Shown piece after piece: positions 26,035 through 39,456 of a stretch of 64,000 nucleotides of DNA. The position numbers were made by a program, and so were the translations under genes. A model generated the notes under the pieces. That model had not been told where the DNA came from, did no database searches, and saw only the letters and a list, made by a program, of their open reading frames with translations. Numbering within the stretch: position 1 is the stretch's first letter; each line of letters opens with the position of its first letter. Source of the DNA: Gorsachius magnificus (taxonomy: Eukaryota > Chordata > Aves > Pelecaniformes > Ardeidae); assembly GCA_034008185.1 (NCBI GenBank), contig CM067081.1, forward strand, positions 149,078,258 to 149,142,257, read 5' to 3'.

Positions 26035-26142
26035 TTAATTTAATTAGTTCTGTGTGTGCTCAAAGAATTACAGGCAACTTCATTTAATTATTAAGTAGCC
26101 AATCAGGTAATCTCTGTATCTGATTAGCACGCTAATGAAATA
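26035..26142. promoter_or_regulatory. AT-rich block dense in homeodomain-type cores; candidate conserved element
   Basis: Within 108 bp there are GGTTAATTTAATTAG, TTTAATTATTAAG, CCAATCAGG, GATTAGC and GCTAATGAAATAATG, giving many ATTA/TAAT cores and one CCAAT. No repeat family is recognised, and the GC-moderate flanks end sharply. Function is inferred. Confidence 0.35.
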
Positions 26143-29100
26143 ATGTCTTCCAGTTCAAAGCTGTCATTCCAATCAGGAGACAGCCCTTCAGCTGGAAGGA
26201 AAAGCTGGCCAGGTTTCCATGGGCTCAAGGCTTTGGGTTTTGGAAAAGGGGTGGGAGCAAGGAGTGGAAACCTTTCTGCCTTCCCTCTCACAGTCCCTAT
26301 TCCTCTGCACAGAACAGCGCGGGTTCCCCTTCCAGAGGGACGGGCACCTTGGCTCCAGGAAGGCTCCCTGATGCTCCAAGCGAGCGTCCTGTGTCACCAC
26401 CACCACCACCGTGCGTCCCTTCTCTCATGCTCCCAGATGTCCAAGAATACTCCAGTCGACCAGAGCCCAGAGAGCACCAGGCTGTTGGTGTATCTCCTAG
26501 GCACTGCCAACTGAGAGATCTGCTAAATATGTGGGGCATGACTCTGCTATGGTCCACAGGGGAGAAGAGTCACACAGCAAAGCCATTATAGCACCAAGAG
26601 GAAGCCAGAATCCCTCCTCCCTCCCCCATGCCGTGCGCTCTGCTCCTGTGTCATATGCAGTTATTTCCAGCCTGGGGAAAAGTGCAAGGCGGCAGCTGTT
26701 ACACGAGGCAAGGACTTGCCCCTTTTAAACAGGGATTTCAGGACTAAATGACCCATTACAATTAACACAGCTGCAAGAACTGGGACACTTCCACACAGCC
26801 CGAGAGGGGCTTCCGGAGCAGGGGAGGAAAGGAGGAGACAAGCAGAGGGTTAGGATTGTACTTCCAAGACCTGGCATGGAGTCTCCCACCCCTCCAATTT
26901 TAAGTATTAGATCAGCTGTCCTCTTCCAACTGCTGCTGCTCAGCCTAAGCCCAGCGAGACAGCCGAGCCGGGGCGTGCAGCCCAGCCCAAGCCCACCACA
27001 CCGTCTCCTCCATTGGCCCCTTACTCGCACAACCGCTCCTGCTCAGACCCAGCTCAGAAACTCCCCCTCCCAAAGCGCAGCACTGGCTACTTCGCTGTGC
27101 GACAGCAGCATGGCCGCTCTTTGCCTAGCCACACGCGTGCTAACTTTTAATTAGCTAGCCCAGGTTTATCAGAGGAGCTGCAGCAGGATGTGGCTCAGCA
27201 TGACCAAACCAGCCCAGCCTTTATCCGAGGAGCCCAAAAGATGTTGCTGTCCAAGCTCGCGCTGCTGCATCTGTACTTCTGTACGTCCTCTACTGCCGGT
27301 TTAAATGCTAACTCAGCTCCAGTTGCCACAGCTGCCAGCGTGCCTTTGCACTGCGGGGCGGGCATTCCCATTTCTGAGCCCTAGATCACCTTCCCGGTGA
27401 CACTTCCACTCTCCCAGAGCATTTCCCAGGAAAAGAGTGGAGCCTCCGGGATGCTCACACCAAAGAACACTAGTTTTGTTTAAGTCACCACGTTGGAAAC
27501 AAATACAGAGAGAATCCCAAGAGGAAGCAGAAAAATTGCAAGCAGTCCCCAGCCAGCCAGCCAGCTGGCTTTCTATGAGAATGCTGAAGTGTTGACACTT
27601 TTTGTTGACCCTCTTTTTTTTTCCCTGAGCATATCCCATGAACAAGAAACAGTGCTGCCGAGAAGTAAAGACGTAGCTCCTTCTCTCTGCTGACTACAGC
27701 CATTCCAAATGAAGGAAACCGGTTAGATCAAGAAATTCAGGCTTGGACAGCACAATGAAGCATCCACTAATAATCAATCCCTTCACAGCAGCCTTGCTGC
27801 CAACTGGCTACGGACTAGGCAATGATTATAAATTACAGTTACTCCTCCAAGAAAAAACAACACAACATCATATGGCAGTCCATGCTCATCCTTTAATTCT
27901 GAAACCAGTCCCGCTTACAAAAAGAGACAAGTCTTTCTAACTGCCCATCCTGAAAAAAAAAACCCAGCCCTGAAATCCAAAGCTGGGTTCTTTCCAGCTT
28001 GGGCTTCACTACTCACAAAAAACGCCAAACCACCCCAAAGTGATAAAACTTGAGTCATTAAAGTTAGCAGCAAATTCTAAAAATGCCAAGGGGGTGAGTT
28101 TATTGGCTACCAAGATACTGTTGCCACCCCCGTATTTCTGGCACCCCGCTACCTCAGGAGGCCCATGCAGGAGAACCTGCCCAGGCAGAGCTGCCCCACC
28201 ACTTATTAACCAGCAGGCAGATGCAATTCGAGCCCGACTTAAGCGCAAGCGACTGAAGTGGCCACCTGGGGACCCGCATTCCTTGACAGCTCCGCCATGC
28301 ACATTCCAGCCCCCTCGTCCCCTGGCCCTGAAACCAGGTCACAGGGAGGCACGGCGTGACCTGATCTCCACCTCTGATAGCACCAAGCCCCGTCCCATCC
28401 CTTCTTGCCACCCTTGCCACGGTCAGGCCACACGCGCCACCTCTCCCCTGTGCCGAGAAGCGCAGAGCGAGGATACAGATACCCATCCACTCATGTGAAG
28501 GGACTCTCTCTCAATGCCACGGCTATTTGCGGATCAGCCATCATCTAAAACTTCCCAAAATGAGAAAGTCCAGGCATTTGGCAGGTCAGCCGCTTACTAC
28601 AGTGAGTAGTTTGTTCTGCCGAGGGACTCGTAACACCCTCCCAAATTACACATTGCCCTTTACAGGACACCGCAGCAGCTGGAATCGGCTCCCTTCTCGC
28701 ATTCCTTAATAAGCACTTCCATCAGAGAGCAGGGTGGATGCAGGGCATCAGCTGCAGTTAATCATAACCGAGAGCCAGGCTCCCTTTCCCCATGCTCCAC
28801 GGCACTATCTGCAGTCTAAGAATATCCAGCACCACCCACCCTGCCGGGGCAGGGGGAGTCGAGTGGTCCGAGCTCCCAGGCTCTGCAGGTCTCCCTGTTA
28901 CAGGAGACTTTCACTCTGCCTCCCCCAAGCAGCAGCCTTCAGCAGGGCCCCTCAATAGCTGGTTGAGATCCTACAGATCATGGAAAGATAATCCATTGCA
29001 CTACTAATACACTACTGCAGCTGTCCATGGAGAAAATCCCCTTTCAACCAAAAAAAAAACCAAACCCAACCCTCAAGCCCTTTGATCCTCTCCAACACAC

Positions 29101-31479
29101 AATTATCTTAAGGGCAAAATAGTCTTCTGTGCCTCGGCACCTTGTATCGGGCTGAAAGAAAGGAAATCGAGACTGCTATTCCCTGTTTATTCTACATGGC
29201 TGCCCTGTCCGACAAGGCAACCCGCTCAGGCTTCTTCCGCACAGGCAAGCAAATCCTGATGGATAGATACCTGCATTGTTGGGTGACCAGAGCTTAAGGG
29301 AAACTTTCTGAGGAAAAACTCTTTGCTTGTTTGGTTTCTTTTGGTTTGGTTTTTTTTTGAAAGAAAAGCCTGAATTTCTAAGCAAATTAATAAAATTTTG
29401 CAATATTTTGGTTTTGTAGAAGATTGTCAGCTACTGATTTCAACTGCATATTCGGGTCTGACTTTGGGAGGAACAATTTAAAGGATCACCATCATCTTCA
29501 ATTTAAACTTTTTCTAACCAGAATATTAACTTAAAAAAGAAAAAAACAATATAGCAAGCCTTGATATAGCACTGGAAAACAACCCCCCCCCAAGCCCCCT
29601 TTACAGAGGCTGATAAGGGCTCTTCCCCAGGTGCCCCCCTTGCTGTGTGACCTCTTGTTACCTGTGCAGTCTCACTCCACCTGCTACCCTGGGCTGCCGT
29701 GCGATAAGCATTTCTTTCAGCAGAAGGGTCAGCTATAAAAAGCCCTTCCCCTCCCCACTGCCTGTTTCCATTCCCGTGCCAGTGCTTCGGTCATGCTGGT
29801 ACAACCCTTTTGTGGGGCTGCGGAGGGAGCCGGCTGGGGGAACCATTCCTGGTTAGGCACAGCTCACTTAAAAAAAAAGTGTTGTGGTTTTTAATCCGGG
29901 TGAGCAGTTTTAGTGCCATCTGTGATGGGTGGCAGGAGCTGCCGCGGGAAGGCAGCTTGAGAATTGATGTCCTCTGGTTCCACCAGACATCACTCATGAG
30001 TCCACACTAACAACCCAGGGAAAATGGCCACGTGATGTCAAACCCTCCGGTGAAGAATACAAAAATACGAAAGAAAAAAAAAGTCACTACTTTAACACCC
30101 TGAAATCCTATTAATTTCAGCGGTACTCACAACTGCACTTTATAGAAGGATTTTTAGAAGGCTCATCCAGAAATCCCAGCAAAGTATCGCTCCTTGTGCA
30201 CATTTCTCCATCAATCAGCCATCCATAAGTTTTTGAATTCTTGGCTGACTCAACCAAAAGCAACAGGAGTGCGGGAGCCTTGGACACACAGTTTCTATAG
30301 AGCGTGCTCACCATACTTGGCCGCTGTAATCATCCCAAACATGTTTACATGCCAACGGACACACGTGGCCTGGGAGCTACATGGGACATGACGTGATCTT
30401 TGTGAGAGGAGGACACAGAAAAGAGAAGAGAAGCACTGAGAAGTGTCAGACGTGGGGACGTGAAGGGCTGCCATCCTCCATGTTCAGACTGGGAACCCTT
30501 CTGAAACCAGGACTCACTTTTACTTGTAAGCGCAATGTAGTTTGCATTTGCAAATGCATTTCACTTTTACAGAGTGCCCTTAACATTACCTATTCAGGTG
30601 CCATGAAACATCCCATGTGTTGGGGCAGTAAGGGTTAGGCCTCAGTGAGGGGTCTTAAAATACCACAGGAGAGCATGGAAGGTGTCTTGCTTGCTGGGCT
30701 TTTTTTTCCTTGCTTATTTTTCAGCCTTTGAACCTTCCCAGAGCACCAGAAGAGGGAGCCTTTAACTCCTCTCCCATGCTCATCATTTGTTTTATATTAG
30801 CAATAATGACAAGATCTATTAAGAGTCAAGCTCTTTAAGTGAACTCTCACCCTTTGCCTCCTAAAACAAACAAAAAACCCAAGCAAGAAAAAAAAACCCA
30901 AACCACCCACAGCCCACTTCACCTTGTGTTATGGATATACAAATATTTTTGCTGCCACACAACTCCCTGTGTACAGGGCTCACCAGAAACAAGGAAACTC
31001 GCTCTGCCTTCCAACCTTTTGGCCAGGTAAAGCTCCAGCCCCTCTACAGCAGGTTTAGCTGGAAAGAAAGAGCCAGAGAACTAACAGCTTTACCAACATG
31101 GAGGAAAAAGACCCTCTGGAGCTCCTTTTACATCACCAGCCCCAGCAACCAGAACTAAACTAAGGCTAAAGTTTCAAGAGCCACGGTGGATCGACCCGGC
31201 CAGTGGTGTGGCCACCAAAAGCACAAGGTCCCACTCCCACCGCAGCACTGCAACCCCCCAAAAACCCAGTCAGGACCCAGCCAGCAGCTGGGCTAGCACC
31301 AGGGAAGGGGTGGACCACAAAGGCAGAAGCACAACTGGGCAAGAGCTTGAAAGGGATCGGGATCGTCCTTCTGGTGGCCAGCAGCCCCCCAAACCAAAGA
31401 TTTGGGTTTCACTGCTCCCTCAGCAAGCACGTGTGCCCTCCTTCCCACCAGGCTGAACACGCCAGCTCGACCACACCTA
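26143..31479. other. Intronic sequence with minor simple repeats
   Basis: No gene recognised. (CAC)n lies at 26394-26410 and (CCAG)n at 27549-27565, with T- and C-runs near 27608 and 29582. Several proline-rich or cysteine-rich open frames here have no family motif. Confidence 0.5.
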
Positions 31480-31567
31480 TGTAAAAACCAACAGACACAC
31501 CACTACCACCACCCCCTCCTGTAAAAACCAATAGGCACACCACTACCACTACCACCACCACCCCCTG
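31480..31567. repeat. Tandem duplication, 40-bp period, with an ACC microsatellite
   Basis: GTAAAAACCAACAGACACAC at 31481 and GTAAAAACCAATAGGCACAC at 31521 each lead into a CCACTACC(ACC)n run ending CCCCCT. The second copy has a longer ACC run. Confidence 0.9.
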
Positions 31568-33146
31568 TTGCTGAATTAAGCTACGTTAATATGGGGAAGA
31601 GCTGAACCAGCGTAAGTACATCCAGGGTGAAGAGCTTGCACTGTTTAAATCAGATCAGTCCCAAAACTGTGTTAAACCGGTGGCCTGGCCCAGGGCAGAG
31701 GTGGTCTGAGGACCATCAAACCCTTCATGCTTTGAATTGTTCAGTATTAACTTTACATACTGCCTTCTCCAGCCAGCCCTCAGCAGCCCTACCCTGGATG
31801 ATACCAGCAGCTTTGCTTTTTCAGTGGGGAGCTGGTGTTTTAGCTAGGCGTTTACAGGATATAAAGAGTTCATCAAGAAGTGGAGCCAGCTCTGAAACCA
31901 GTTGCCACGTTGGGCTGTGAGGCCACCTCGGAGCAAAGCAAAGACCTTGACTGCCATCAGCCCATAGTGTCAAGTTATTCCCCTGTCCGCAGTAAAGGCA
32001 GACTTAAAAGCCCCCCAAAAAGCAGAAAAAATGTGTGTTCTGGCAGTAAGCAAACCACACTTTTCCCCCATCAGCTGTTTTCTGTTCTTCACACAAAAGA
32101 CCGCAAAACCCCTCCTAATTGCAGGAGCCCTCCACCTAACAGACCCTGCTCCCTCCTCCCCAGGAACTGGGGGAGAACTGGGGCACAATAGGAAGGAGAC
32201 CGGCTAAAGGGAATAGATCTGTTAAATTAACACATTTTCTGTCAACCAAATCAGCTGCCCCTAGTGCTATTGTTGGTGAAACAATGGAGACCCCAGGAAT
32301 GGGCACCCATTAAAAGGAACAAGCCTGCTGAAAGGATACACTCTGAGGCACAGCCTTGTGTGTTTAACAGGATTCTCTACTGTAAGGAAGGAGGAATCAC
32401 TAGGCTGCATTGTTCCCACCACCACAGCAGATGCTGTTGCTTCTGGTAACGAGGGGGGGGGAAAGAAGAAGAAGAAGAAAAAAAATATATTTTTCATACC
32501 TACCTACAATAAGGTTTACAAGATAAACTTTTAATTTGAGAACTTTTAAGAGCCTGGCTGTTGTCATTTCTGCCTATAGCCCTTTTCTTGCGGAAATTTT
32601 TGCCTGAAAGAAGTCTATGAAAGCATCCATTGCCATTACAAAAGTTAATTCTTCACCCTTCATGCAGGCACTTAACAGATGCCAGGGGCAGAATGGCACA
32701 GCTCTGCCGGCATTATTCGCTGGGAGAGAAAGACTACAGTTAAGCAGGTCTACATATAAAGCTGCAACACTTTAAAGGTGTTACTTTTAGCTGGTTTGGT
32801 TAGAGCAAATTCCAAAAGGAACAAACTTTTGAGGCCTAATTTAGATGCACTATGCAGAAGTTTACATCAGCTGCATTGAGTTGGTACAGGTTTGTGGTAG
32901 GGAGTCTTTGTAAACAAAGCAAACTGCGAAGTCATATTTAAGCTACTACACAAAACATCTTTTTCTTTTTTTTTTTTCCTCCTAGCAGGGAGAGACTTGC
33001 ACCAGATTATCTTAGATTGGTTTTTAAACAAGTTCAGCTTAAAGCGTTAAACTTGTGGGCCCACAAGCACATCAGCTAACGCCAGACACAACTGCGCTAG
33101 CGGAAGAGGCAGTTGCCTCCAACTACTAACGCCACAGAAAATCTGT
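31568..33146. other. Intronic sequence, nothing recognised
   Basis: A (GAA)n/A-rich run lies at 32463-32490 directly after a G8 run. The part at 33005-33110 has CAGCTTAAAGCG and GTGGGCCCACAAGC motifs faintly reminiscent of an old DNA transposon end, but I cannot name it. Confidence 0.45.
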
Positions 33147-33400
33147 AATATCAACCTCCGTGTGCTCCATCCAAATCTTCAAAATTCTTATCATGTTCCT
33201 CTTTCTCTTCTGCCTTCGACTGCTCCAGTCATTCCCCAACTCCCCTGTCACCTAACTCGGATCCATTCAAAATGTTGCTGTCAAAATAACCTTCCTCATC
33301 CATTGTTCAGACACCCGTTGGCTGCGTGCAGTCACTTCTTGTTTCTTTTCATAGGCTTAAGATAATGTTTTAACTCACATATCAGCCTCCTGAACTACCT
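33147..33400 (+). mobile_element. Possible ancient L2-like LINE fragment
   Basis: CCATTCAAAATGTTGCTGTC and AAAATAACCTTCCTC translate to a string close to the QNAAA(R/K) motif near the C terminus of L2-clade reverse transcriptases. It follows CTCCAGTCATTCCCCAACTC in the order expected for that region. The fragment is short and diverged, so this is tentative. Confidence 0.4.
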
Positions 33401-36400
33401 ATTCCTTCTTTTTGTACCCAATTACACTAGAGTCTCATTATATAAAATGTAAACACTTGTTAAAAAGTTTAAGATCTACAGTTGGGAAGGATGTGACTTG
33501 CATTTGAAATGGAAACCGATATAATGCTTTCCAATTTGCAGACCACTTGAAACAACAGCTCCGAGAAGTATCTCTCTGCCTCCCCCTCCATTAATCTCAA
33601 TGAACTCTAGAGCCCAATACTGACACGTAGAGTGTTAATGATTCTATTATGAACAGAATAACTAAGGCAGCAAAAGTGAAGACCAACAAAGTAAGAACTG
33701 CTGCTGGAACAGACCCGGGAGAGGGATGAGGCACTGTCAAAGCCACTAAACCAAACAGCGGATGGGACAGGTAGAAAGAACAATAAAAGCGATACTAACC
33801 CTCCATTTCACTTTGTTTTTTAAACTTGATTTTCAAACCACAAATACTCAGCTGGCACCCTCTACTCTGACGAAGCCGATGCTGCCTGGGGGAAGCAGAG
33901 CCACCACGAAGTGACTGCGGTATATAACCCAAATTCATACACTGGTCCACATACAGATCTCTCCATGCACTGGGGTTGACACTTTTTCTTTTCAGCATGT
34001 CTGAAGTCCAATCATTTCTCCCAACCCTGTCCATTTGCTGTATGGTGCCTCTCCTCCCTGTGCTGGAAAATTGCACTACCTTCCCCTCAGACAATTTGCT
34101 TTTTCTAAAGGCAGGTGCTTTGCAGGAGACTGAAGTTTTACCCAGCAAATCTGTTGTTTGCTCTCATTTCAGCCAGTGCCTGCTCCCTTCTACTTTAACC
34201 TTGCCTACAGCCAACAGGCAAATGGTGAGAGGGACGGACATCCCACCGCCTGGACTATTCTACTGAAAAGGCATTTAAGCTAACTCAGACTTACCGTCTA
34301 CGAGCAGAGCTGACCTACATGAATTCACTGACATTTTGGTCAGCTTGCTGCACCTACTTGTCACATTTATCTTAATTAGATTCTAAATTCTTCCGATCAG
34401 AAACTATCTGGCCATCTCTGCTATCACACAACACGACGAGGCATCAGCAGATGCTGTGTGTGCTACTGTAATGCAAATAATAATGCAGGAGCAGACCAGA
34501 ATAGCTAGAGGGGTGAAGGCTTAGCACCCAGGTACTATACCATGCTGCCTGTGTAATTAACCCCCCACAAACCACTGGCAGAACAGGAAGGTTGTGCCTT
34601 TTTGGTGTCACAGGAAGGTTGTGTTGTTGTGGTGCCACATATCACAAGGGACCCACCCAGAGGGCACAGAGCAATGGGCTCCACAAAGAAATTTTAGCAG
34701 GACCTAACATGACAGGATGGTGGAGGTCAAAGCATATTCAGCCATCCTGTCCTCACTAGGAAACATAATTTTATCCAAGTATTAAAATCCTAACACATTT
34801 AGAGTTTAACACGTTGAAAAATATTTTTCTTTTTTGCTTTTAAAGCTGTATCTGGTTTGCACAGATAGAGGAAACCCTGCTCTTTGCTCCCTGCTTCGCA
34901 TGGCCGCAGCACAGCTCTCCCTCTCTCCACACTCTTCCTCCTCCTGGGGGACCCACGGGAGCAGTAGCAGCCGCTGGCTTGAAACAGCCACACAATATTC
35001 CTGACAGAAAGAGCCTGTTCAAGAACTGACATGGCAGACACCGCACTACGGGAGGAAAAAGGTGGGCAAGAGCAGGGGTGCCCTGTCTGTGGGTGGGAGG
35101 AGTGTAGCTAAAGGGAGAGCCAGAGCCCAATGTGCTAGGAAGGGGCAAGAGGCGAGGAAAAGCATCTTAAAGCCATAGTGAAGTTAACAGCAGAGGCAAT
35201 TTGCCCAAAGGCGCTTTTAAAAGCCACAGGAAAAGATTTATGTTTTCCCTGTGTAATGTGGCTTTTCCCCCCTTTCCAAATAAACTAAGTTAACAACAGT
35301 GTTTTGACTATTTTCAAGCACCTTCTGGAAAGTCACCTCCCCTCGACCTACCCAGGCAGAAGTTCCTAAATGTTTTAGCCCACAGCTCCTGGGAGCATAT
35401 GCCAAAGAGCTGGGTGGCCGAGCCACACTGGCTTCTGTCCAGTGTTTTCAAGTTGTGCCAAAATACAGTCAAAAACATTAAATATTCTCCTAATAATTTT
35501 GATGCAAACAATCGCTGCGGCTGCCAGGAGGATATTTCAGTCACAGAAAGGAGAGCACAGGGCCAGGAGAGACTTTGTCATGAGAGGTGTCCCACGTTAC
35601 AGTCCGGTCTTGAAGAGGGAAACAAATCATTCCCTATCATCGCCTGCACTAACTTGACTGCGGAAAGCATCATTCCTGTCCATGAAGGGCAATGCCTACA
35701 AAAAAAAATAAAAATGACATGCCTCCTAACAGCCAGACCTTCTCCCACTGGAGCCCTGTTACAGTAGGCAAGGAGAAACCCACTCCACGCAGATTGTACA
35801 AACCACAGAGAAAGAAGCCACAACAACCAAACCAATGCAAGTAAAAGCCCACTTTTGAAGTGGCATGAAAGTTTCGTACAGCAGATGGCCAGCAAGGCGG
35901 CCATTTAAAAGGCGGGGGGGGAGGAAAAAATAAAACCCCACCACCCACCCCAGAAGGCAGAAGTGCTCTCTGCCATCCTCAAGAGATCCACGTAAAAACA
36001 CGGCGTGAAGCCCAAGGCGTCCTGGAGCACCCGCTCCTGGCCCACTGAACTTTTGACCCGCTGGCGGTAGCTGAACCCCTCCTGAGTCCATCGCCGGGCG
36101 ATGCTGCGGCGGAGATTTGAAAAGAGGAGCCCTGCGCCTCGGCAGGCGCCTGCATCTGCTGGAGCCAGCATGGGGGCTGGCTGCGCCCACCCCCTCCCCG
36201 AACAATGCCCAGGGCCCAGCCTGATGGATGCGCTTCTTTCTTTCAGTTTTGGACACCCCTTCCCCGTAGTCTCTTGGCTATGCACTGGTCCAGCAAAAAG
36301 AAAAACAAAACATCTGCTTCCCAGGTTTCTGACATCCAGCTGCTGGCGGCAGCCCCGCATCTGGATGCTTCACTTTCTTTTGGGCCAATAAGTAGAGGGC

Positions 36401-36421
36401 AAAAGGTTTGCATTTTAAAAG

Positions 36422-36438
36422 AAAAAAAAAAAAAAAAA
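36422..36438. repeat. A17 homopolymer
   Basis: A run of 17 A on the plus strand, part of an A-rich stretch from 36417 to 36446. Confidence 0.9.
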
Positions 36439-36586
36439 GAAAAAGAGCTCCATGCTGCCTCCCTGTACTAAAGCCCCCAAACTTCTCAAATACCATCCAC
36501 AAATCTGCTCCGCACGAGAGGGATGGGTCCAGATGGCCTATCATTACAGAGCCTTCCAGCTAGCTATGGGCAGACCCACCAGAAGA

Positions 36587-36614
36587 GGGGGGGGGGATAA
36601 ATAAATAAATAAAT
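36587..36614. repeat. G10 run followed by (ATAA)n microsatellite
   Basis: Ten G at 36587-36596 are followed directly by about four and a half ATAA units to 36614. Confidence 0.9.
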
Positions 36615-36659
36615 CAGCGAGTGAGGGAGAAAAAAACCAAAACAGAAGATAACTGAAGC

Positions 36660-36684
36660 TTTTTTTTTTTAAAAAAAAAAAAAA
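36660..36684. repeat. T11/A14 inverted homopolymer
   Basis: Eleven T at 36660-36670 are directly followed by fourteen A at 36671-36684, forming a spacerless inverted repeat. Confidence 0.9.
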
Positions 36685-39050
36685 CAAACATACTGAAAGA
36701 TCAGGTGTTGTCTGGTTGGGATCTACAGAGACTGTAGCAATGAAACTCTAACCTCAGCCTCCCGTAAAATTGGAGGGAGGGCGAGAGCAAACATAATTTT
36801 GTTACAAGCAGAATTAAGGTTTGTTTAAAACTTTCACTTTTTGTAACAATGTTGTAAGGGTTTAGCACCAAGCTCCCCGCTGGAGATACACTAGTATCAG
36901 AAAATAATTAAAAAAACCCAAACCACCAACCAGGTTTTAACCTGAGAGGAACTCGGCCCTCCTAGGAAGAGGAGACTATCATCCAAAGCCGACTGCATCC
37001 AGAGCAAGGCCACCCCTTAGAGATATTCTCCATGAAGCTCAAGGAGTTTGATGGTGACAACCCTCCAGCCAAAACCCTCAGAGGTGAGCCACCCCAGCTC
37101 GCTCTCCATATCTACTTCCACCCAGAAGAAAAGAGGTTTGCTTAAACCACCTGTTTGACTTTGCATCCAAAGGGACCGGGGGGCACTCGCCCTCGGTGCC
37201 CCATGAGGGATGGTAACTTTTGAGGGAAGGGGCAGTAACTTCTCAAACTGCTGGCATTCAGCCCCAAGCACACCTCCCCATGACAACCAGAGCTAAAGCA
37301 AGGAAACGTCGCCCATAGAGGAGCACAGTTTTGGCTTTTGATGGTTAGGGTTTTCTTTCCCCCTAATATTTGCCTCAAGTCCTAGCTTTTCCCCAAGCCC
37401 ATAGAAGCACTGCCACCTCCCTGTGTCATTCAGACACCCCTGAAGCTCAAAGCCTGTCTTGGAGGCAACAGCAAGACAGCCAGAACGGGCACCGGCATTA
37501 TTAGGTCCAAAACCAAGGAGCTGAGCCTTCTTTTAGGCAGCCAGATAAAGTACAAGCCAAAAATCACACAGAATCAGTACTCTCGGGAAAAAGAAAAGTA
37601 TGAGCCTCTTGGCTGGCCATCAGTTTCACCCCATGAACTGTTTGGGCAAGAAGCTCTTTGAGCAAAGCACCATTCCCAGATATCCCTGAAACAGCCACGC
37701 CAGGCAAGGGGTAACAAGATGGTGAGCTACAAGGAACAGCAAGTTTTGAAACCGCCTGCGCTGGGCTGCTCACACCGTGCCGGGGAAGGAGATTTACTCT
37801 GCGTGCCTGGAGACGCCGACTTCTCTGACAGCTGCATCCGTCCTCTCACAGCATCCTGGTTTTAACCACGATTTCCACCATCCCTCGGACAAACGCCATC
37901 CTTTAAAAAACCCATTTCTGCCAAACGCCACCGGCCATCCACACGCGCAGAGGTTTTTGGCCACGTTTTCAGTGGGTGGGCTGCTTCTGCCCTGCAACAC
38001 CCCCAGCACCAACCCGCACGCACTCCTCGTTCCCGGGCAATCCCCCCACCCCCCCCCAAAAAAAAAGCAAGTTAATTTGTTCCGAGTGATGTTAACTCCC
38101 CCACCCTAAGCGTGCTCCGGCAACCAAAGGGGAGCCCACATTTACTTCATTTGTGAAGCAAGCCAGATGCTAATTGCCTCCAAAGGTGAAAGGCTAGTGC
38201 CTTGGCCCTTTTATCATTGTAAATTCAGGTTCCTTCAAGACTTTGCGCTGCTGGGCCCGGAGAGCCTCCCCCTTTAATGGTTTGGCATCAATAGGAGGGG
38301 GAGGGGAGTTCCCTTTCGCAAGAAGTTGCATCATTGAGAGACCTTATCCCCTTTCAAGATTTCGCACCGCATAAGGGATTCCCCCTCTTCAGAAATTCAC
38401 ATCCTGCTCGAGGAGTTTTGCTCCTTAGGGCTTCGCGCATCCCATTGAACTTTTAAGCATCTTTGGAATTCGCATTCACGGGGCAATTACTGTCTTTAAA
38501 AAACCCACGCCAGCACGTTATTCACCCGGTTTATTGCCAACGCGCTGGCAAGAATAGCTTTTCACAGCAAGCACAAAAGATTTCCTACCAGGACACACTT
38601 TGTTTGTAACATTCGTAGCCGGAGCACAAAATATTTACGGAGCATTAGCCACGCACACGAAAATAAGAATAAAAAAAACCCCCAAAAAACCAAAAACAAA
38701 AAGAAAGCCAAAACAACACAGAAGAAAGTTACAGAGAAAAATGGGTAAAAAAGGCACGGACGCCGAGAGCTTTCCCCACGCGGGGGACAGCGGCGGCGGC
38801 GAAGGCATCAGAGCCTCCCCGGCACCGCCGCTCCCCCAGAGGCTCCGCGGGGCCGCACAATGAGCGGCGCGGTGCCCCGCGGGGCAGCCCGGCCTCGCCG
38901 GGATGCGGCAGAAAGGCTGCACCTCCTGCCGCCCGGCTCGGCACGGCTCGGCCCGGCGGCGACCCTCCGCGCCCCCCACCCCGCAGCGGCACCGGCCAGG
39001 TGGGGACCTTCCTCCCCCCCCAAAAAAAAGGGCCAAGGGCGGGTGGGGAG

Positions 39051-39456
39051 CCCCCCCCCCCCCCACAACCCGATACCCCCGGGGGAGGTGGGGGGTTACC
39101 GGACCCGGCTCGCTTCTCGCCGCCACCATTTTGGGCACGGGGGACCCACCACCGGCTCAGTGCCGCGTCCGTCCGTCCGTCCTTTCCCCCCCCCCCCCAC
39201 ACCTTTGTGTGCGGACACCGGCCCGGCGGAACAATGCGGCCCGGCGGTGGCCGGCTCCGCTCCGCCCGCGGCTGCCCCCGCCGTGCGCCCCGCCAGCTCC
39301 GGAGCCCGGGGGGGGGGGGGGGTCCGGGCGGACGCGCCGAAAGTTTGCGGCCGGGAGGGACGGGGAAGTTGCTGCATCTGCCGCAAGCGGAGAGGAGACC
39401 CCGCGCCGCATCGCGCCGGGATCCAGCGGCTCGCCCGGGGCTGGGGGGGGGGGGGG
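39051..39456. repeat. Four long C or G homopolymer runs flanking CECR2 exon 1
   Basis: On the plus strand there is C14 at 39051-39064, C13 at 39186-39198, G15 at 39308-39322 and G14 at 39443-39456. The two C runs and two G runs are mutually complementary and sit within 410 bp at the start of intron 1. They are potential G-quadruplex or polymerase-stalling sites. Exact lengths may reflect sequencing error. Confidence 0.8.

Larger units (their letters stand above)
33401..38749. other. Intronic sequence near the CECR2 promoter; simple repeats, one CpG-richer patch
   Basis: No exon recognised. The patch 35880-36200 is CpG-richer than its surroundings. The last kilobase before the CpG island (38110-38560) is repeat-free, with blocks such as CCTTTTATCATTGTAAATTC, and could include promoter-proximal regulatory sequence. 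The minus-strand open frames of 110-165 codons around 35.8-36.4 kb lack motifs. Confidence 0.5.

Noticed and set aside
33005..33110. Possible decayed DNA transposon, sharing AAACTGGTTT-like words with 48480-48620
   Set aside because: No terminal inverted repeats or target-site duplication could be defined by eye.
39119..39132. Ideal Kozak string GCCGCCACC on plus, and a YY1-like reading on minus
   Set aside because: The Kozak string is followed by ATT rather than ATG, and the YY1-like reading has extra bases compared with the consensus.
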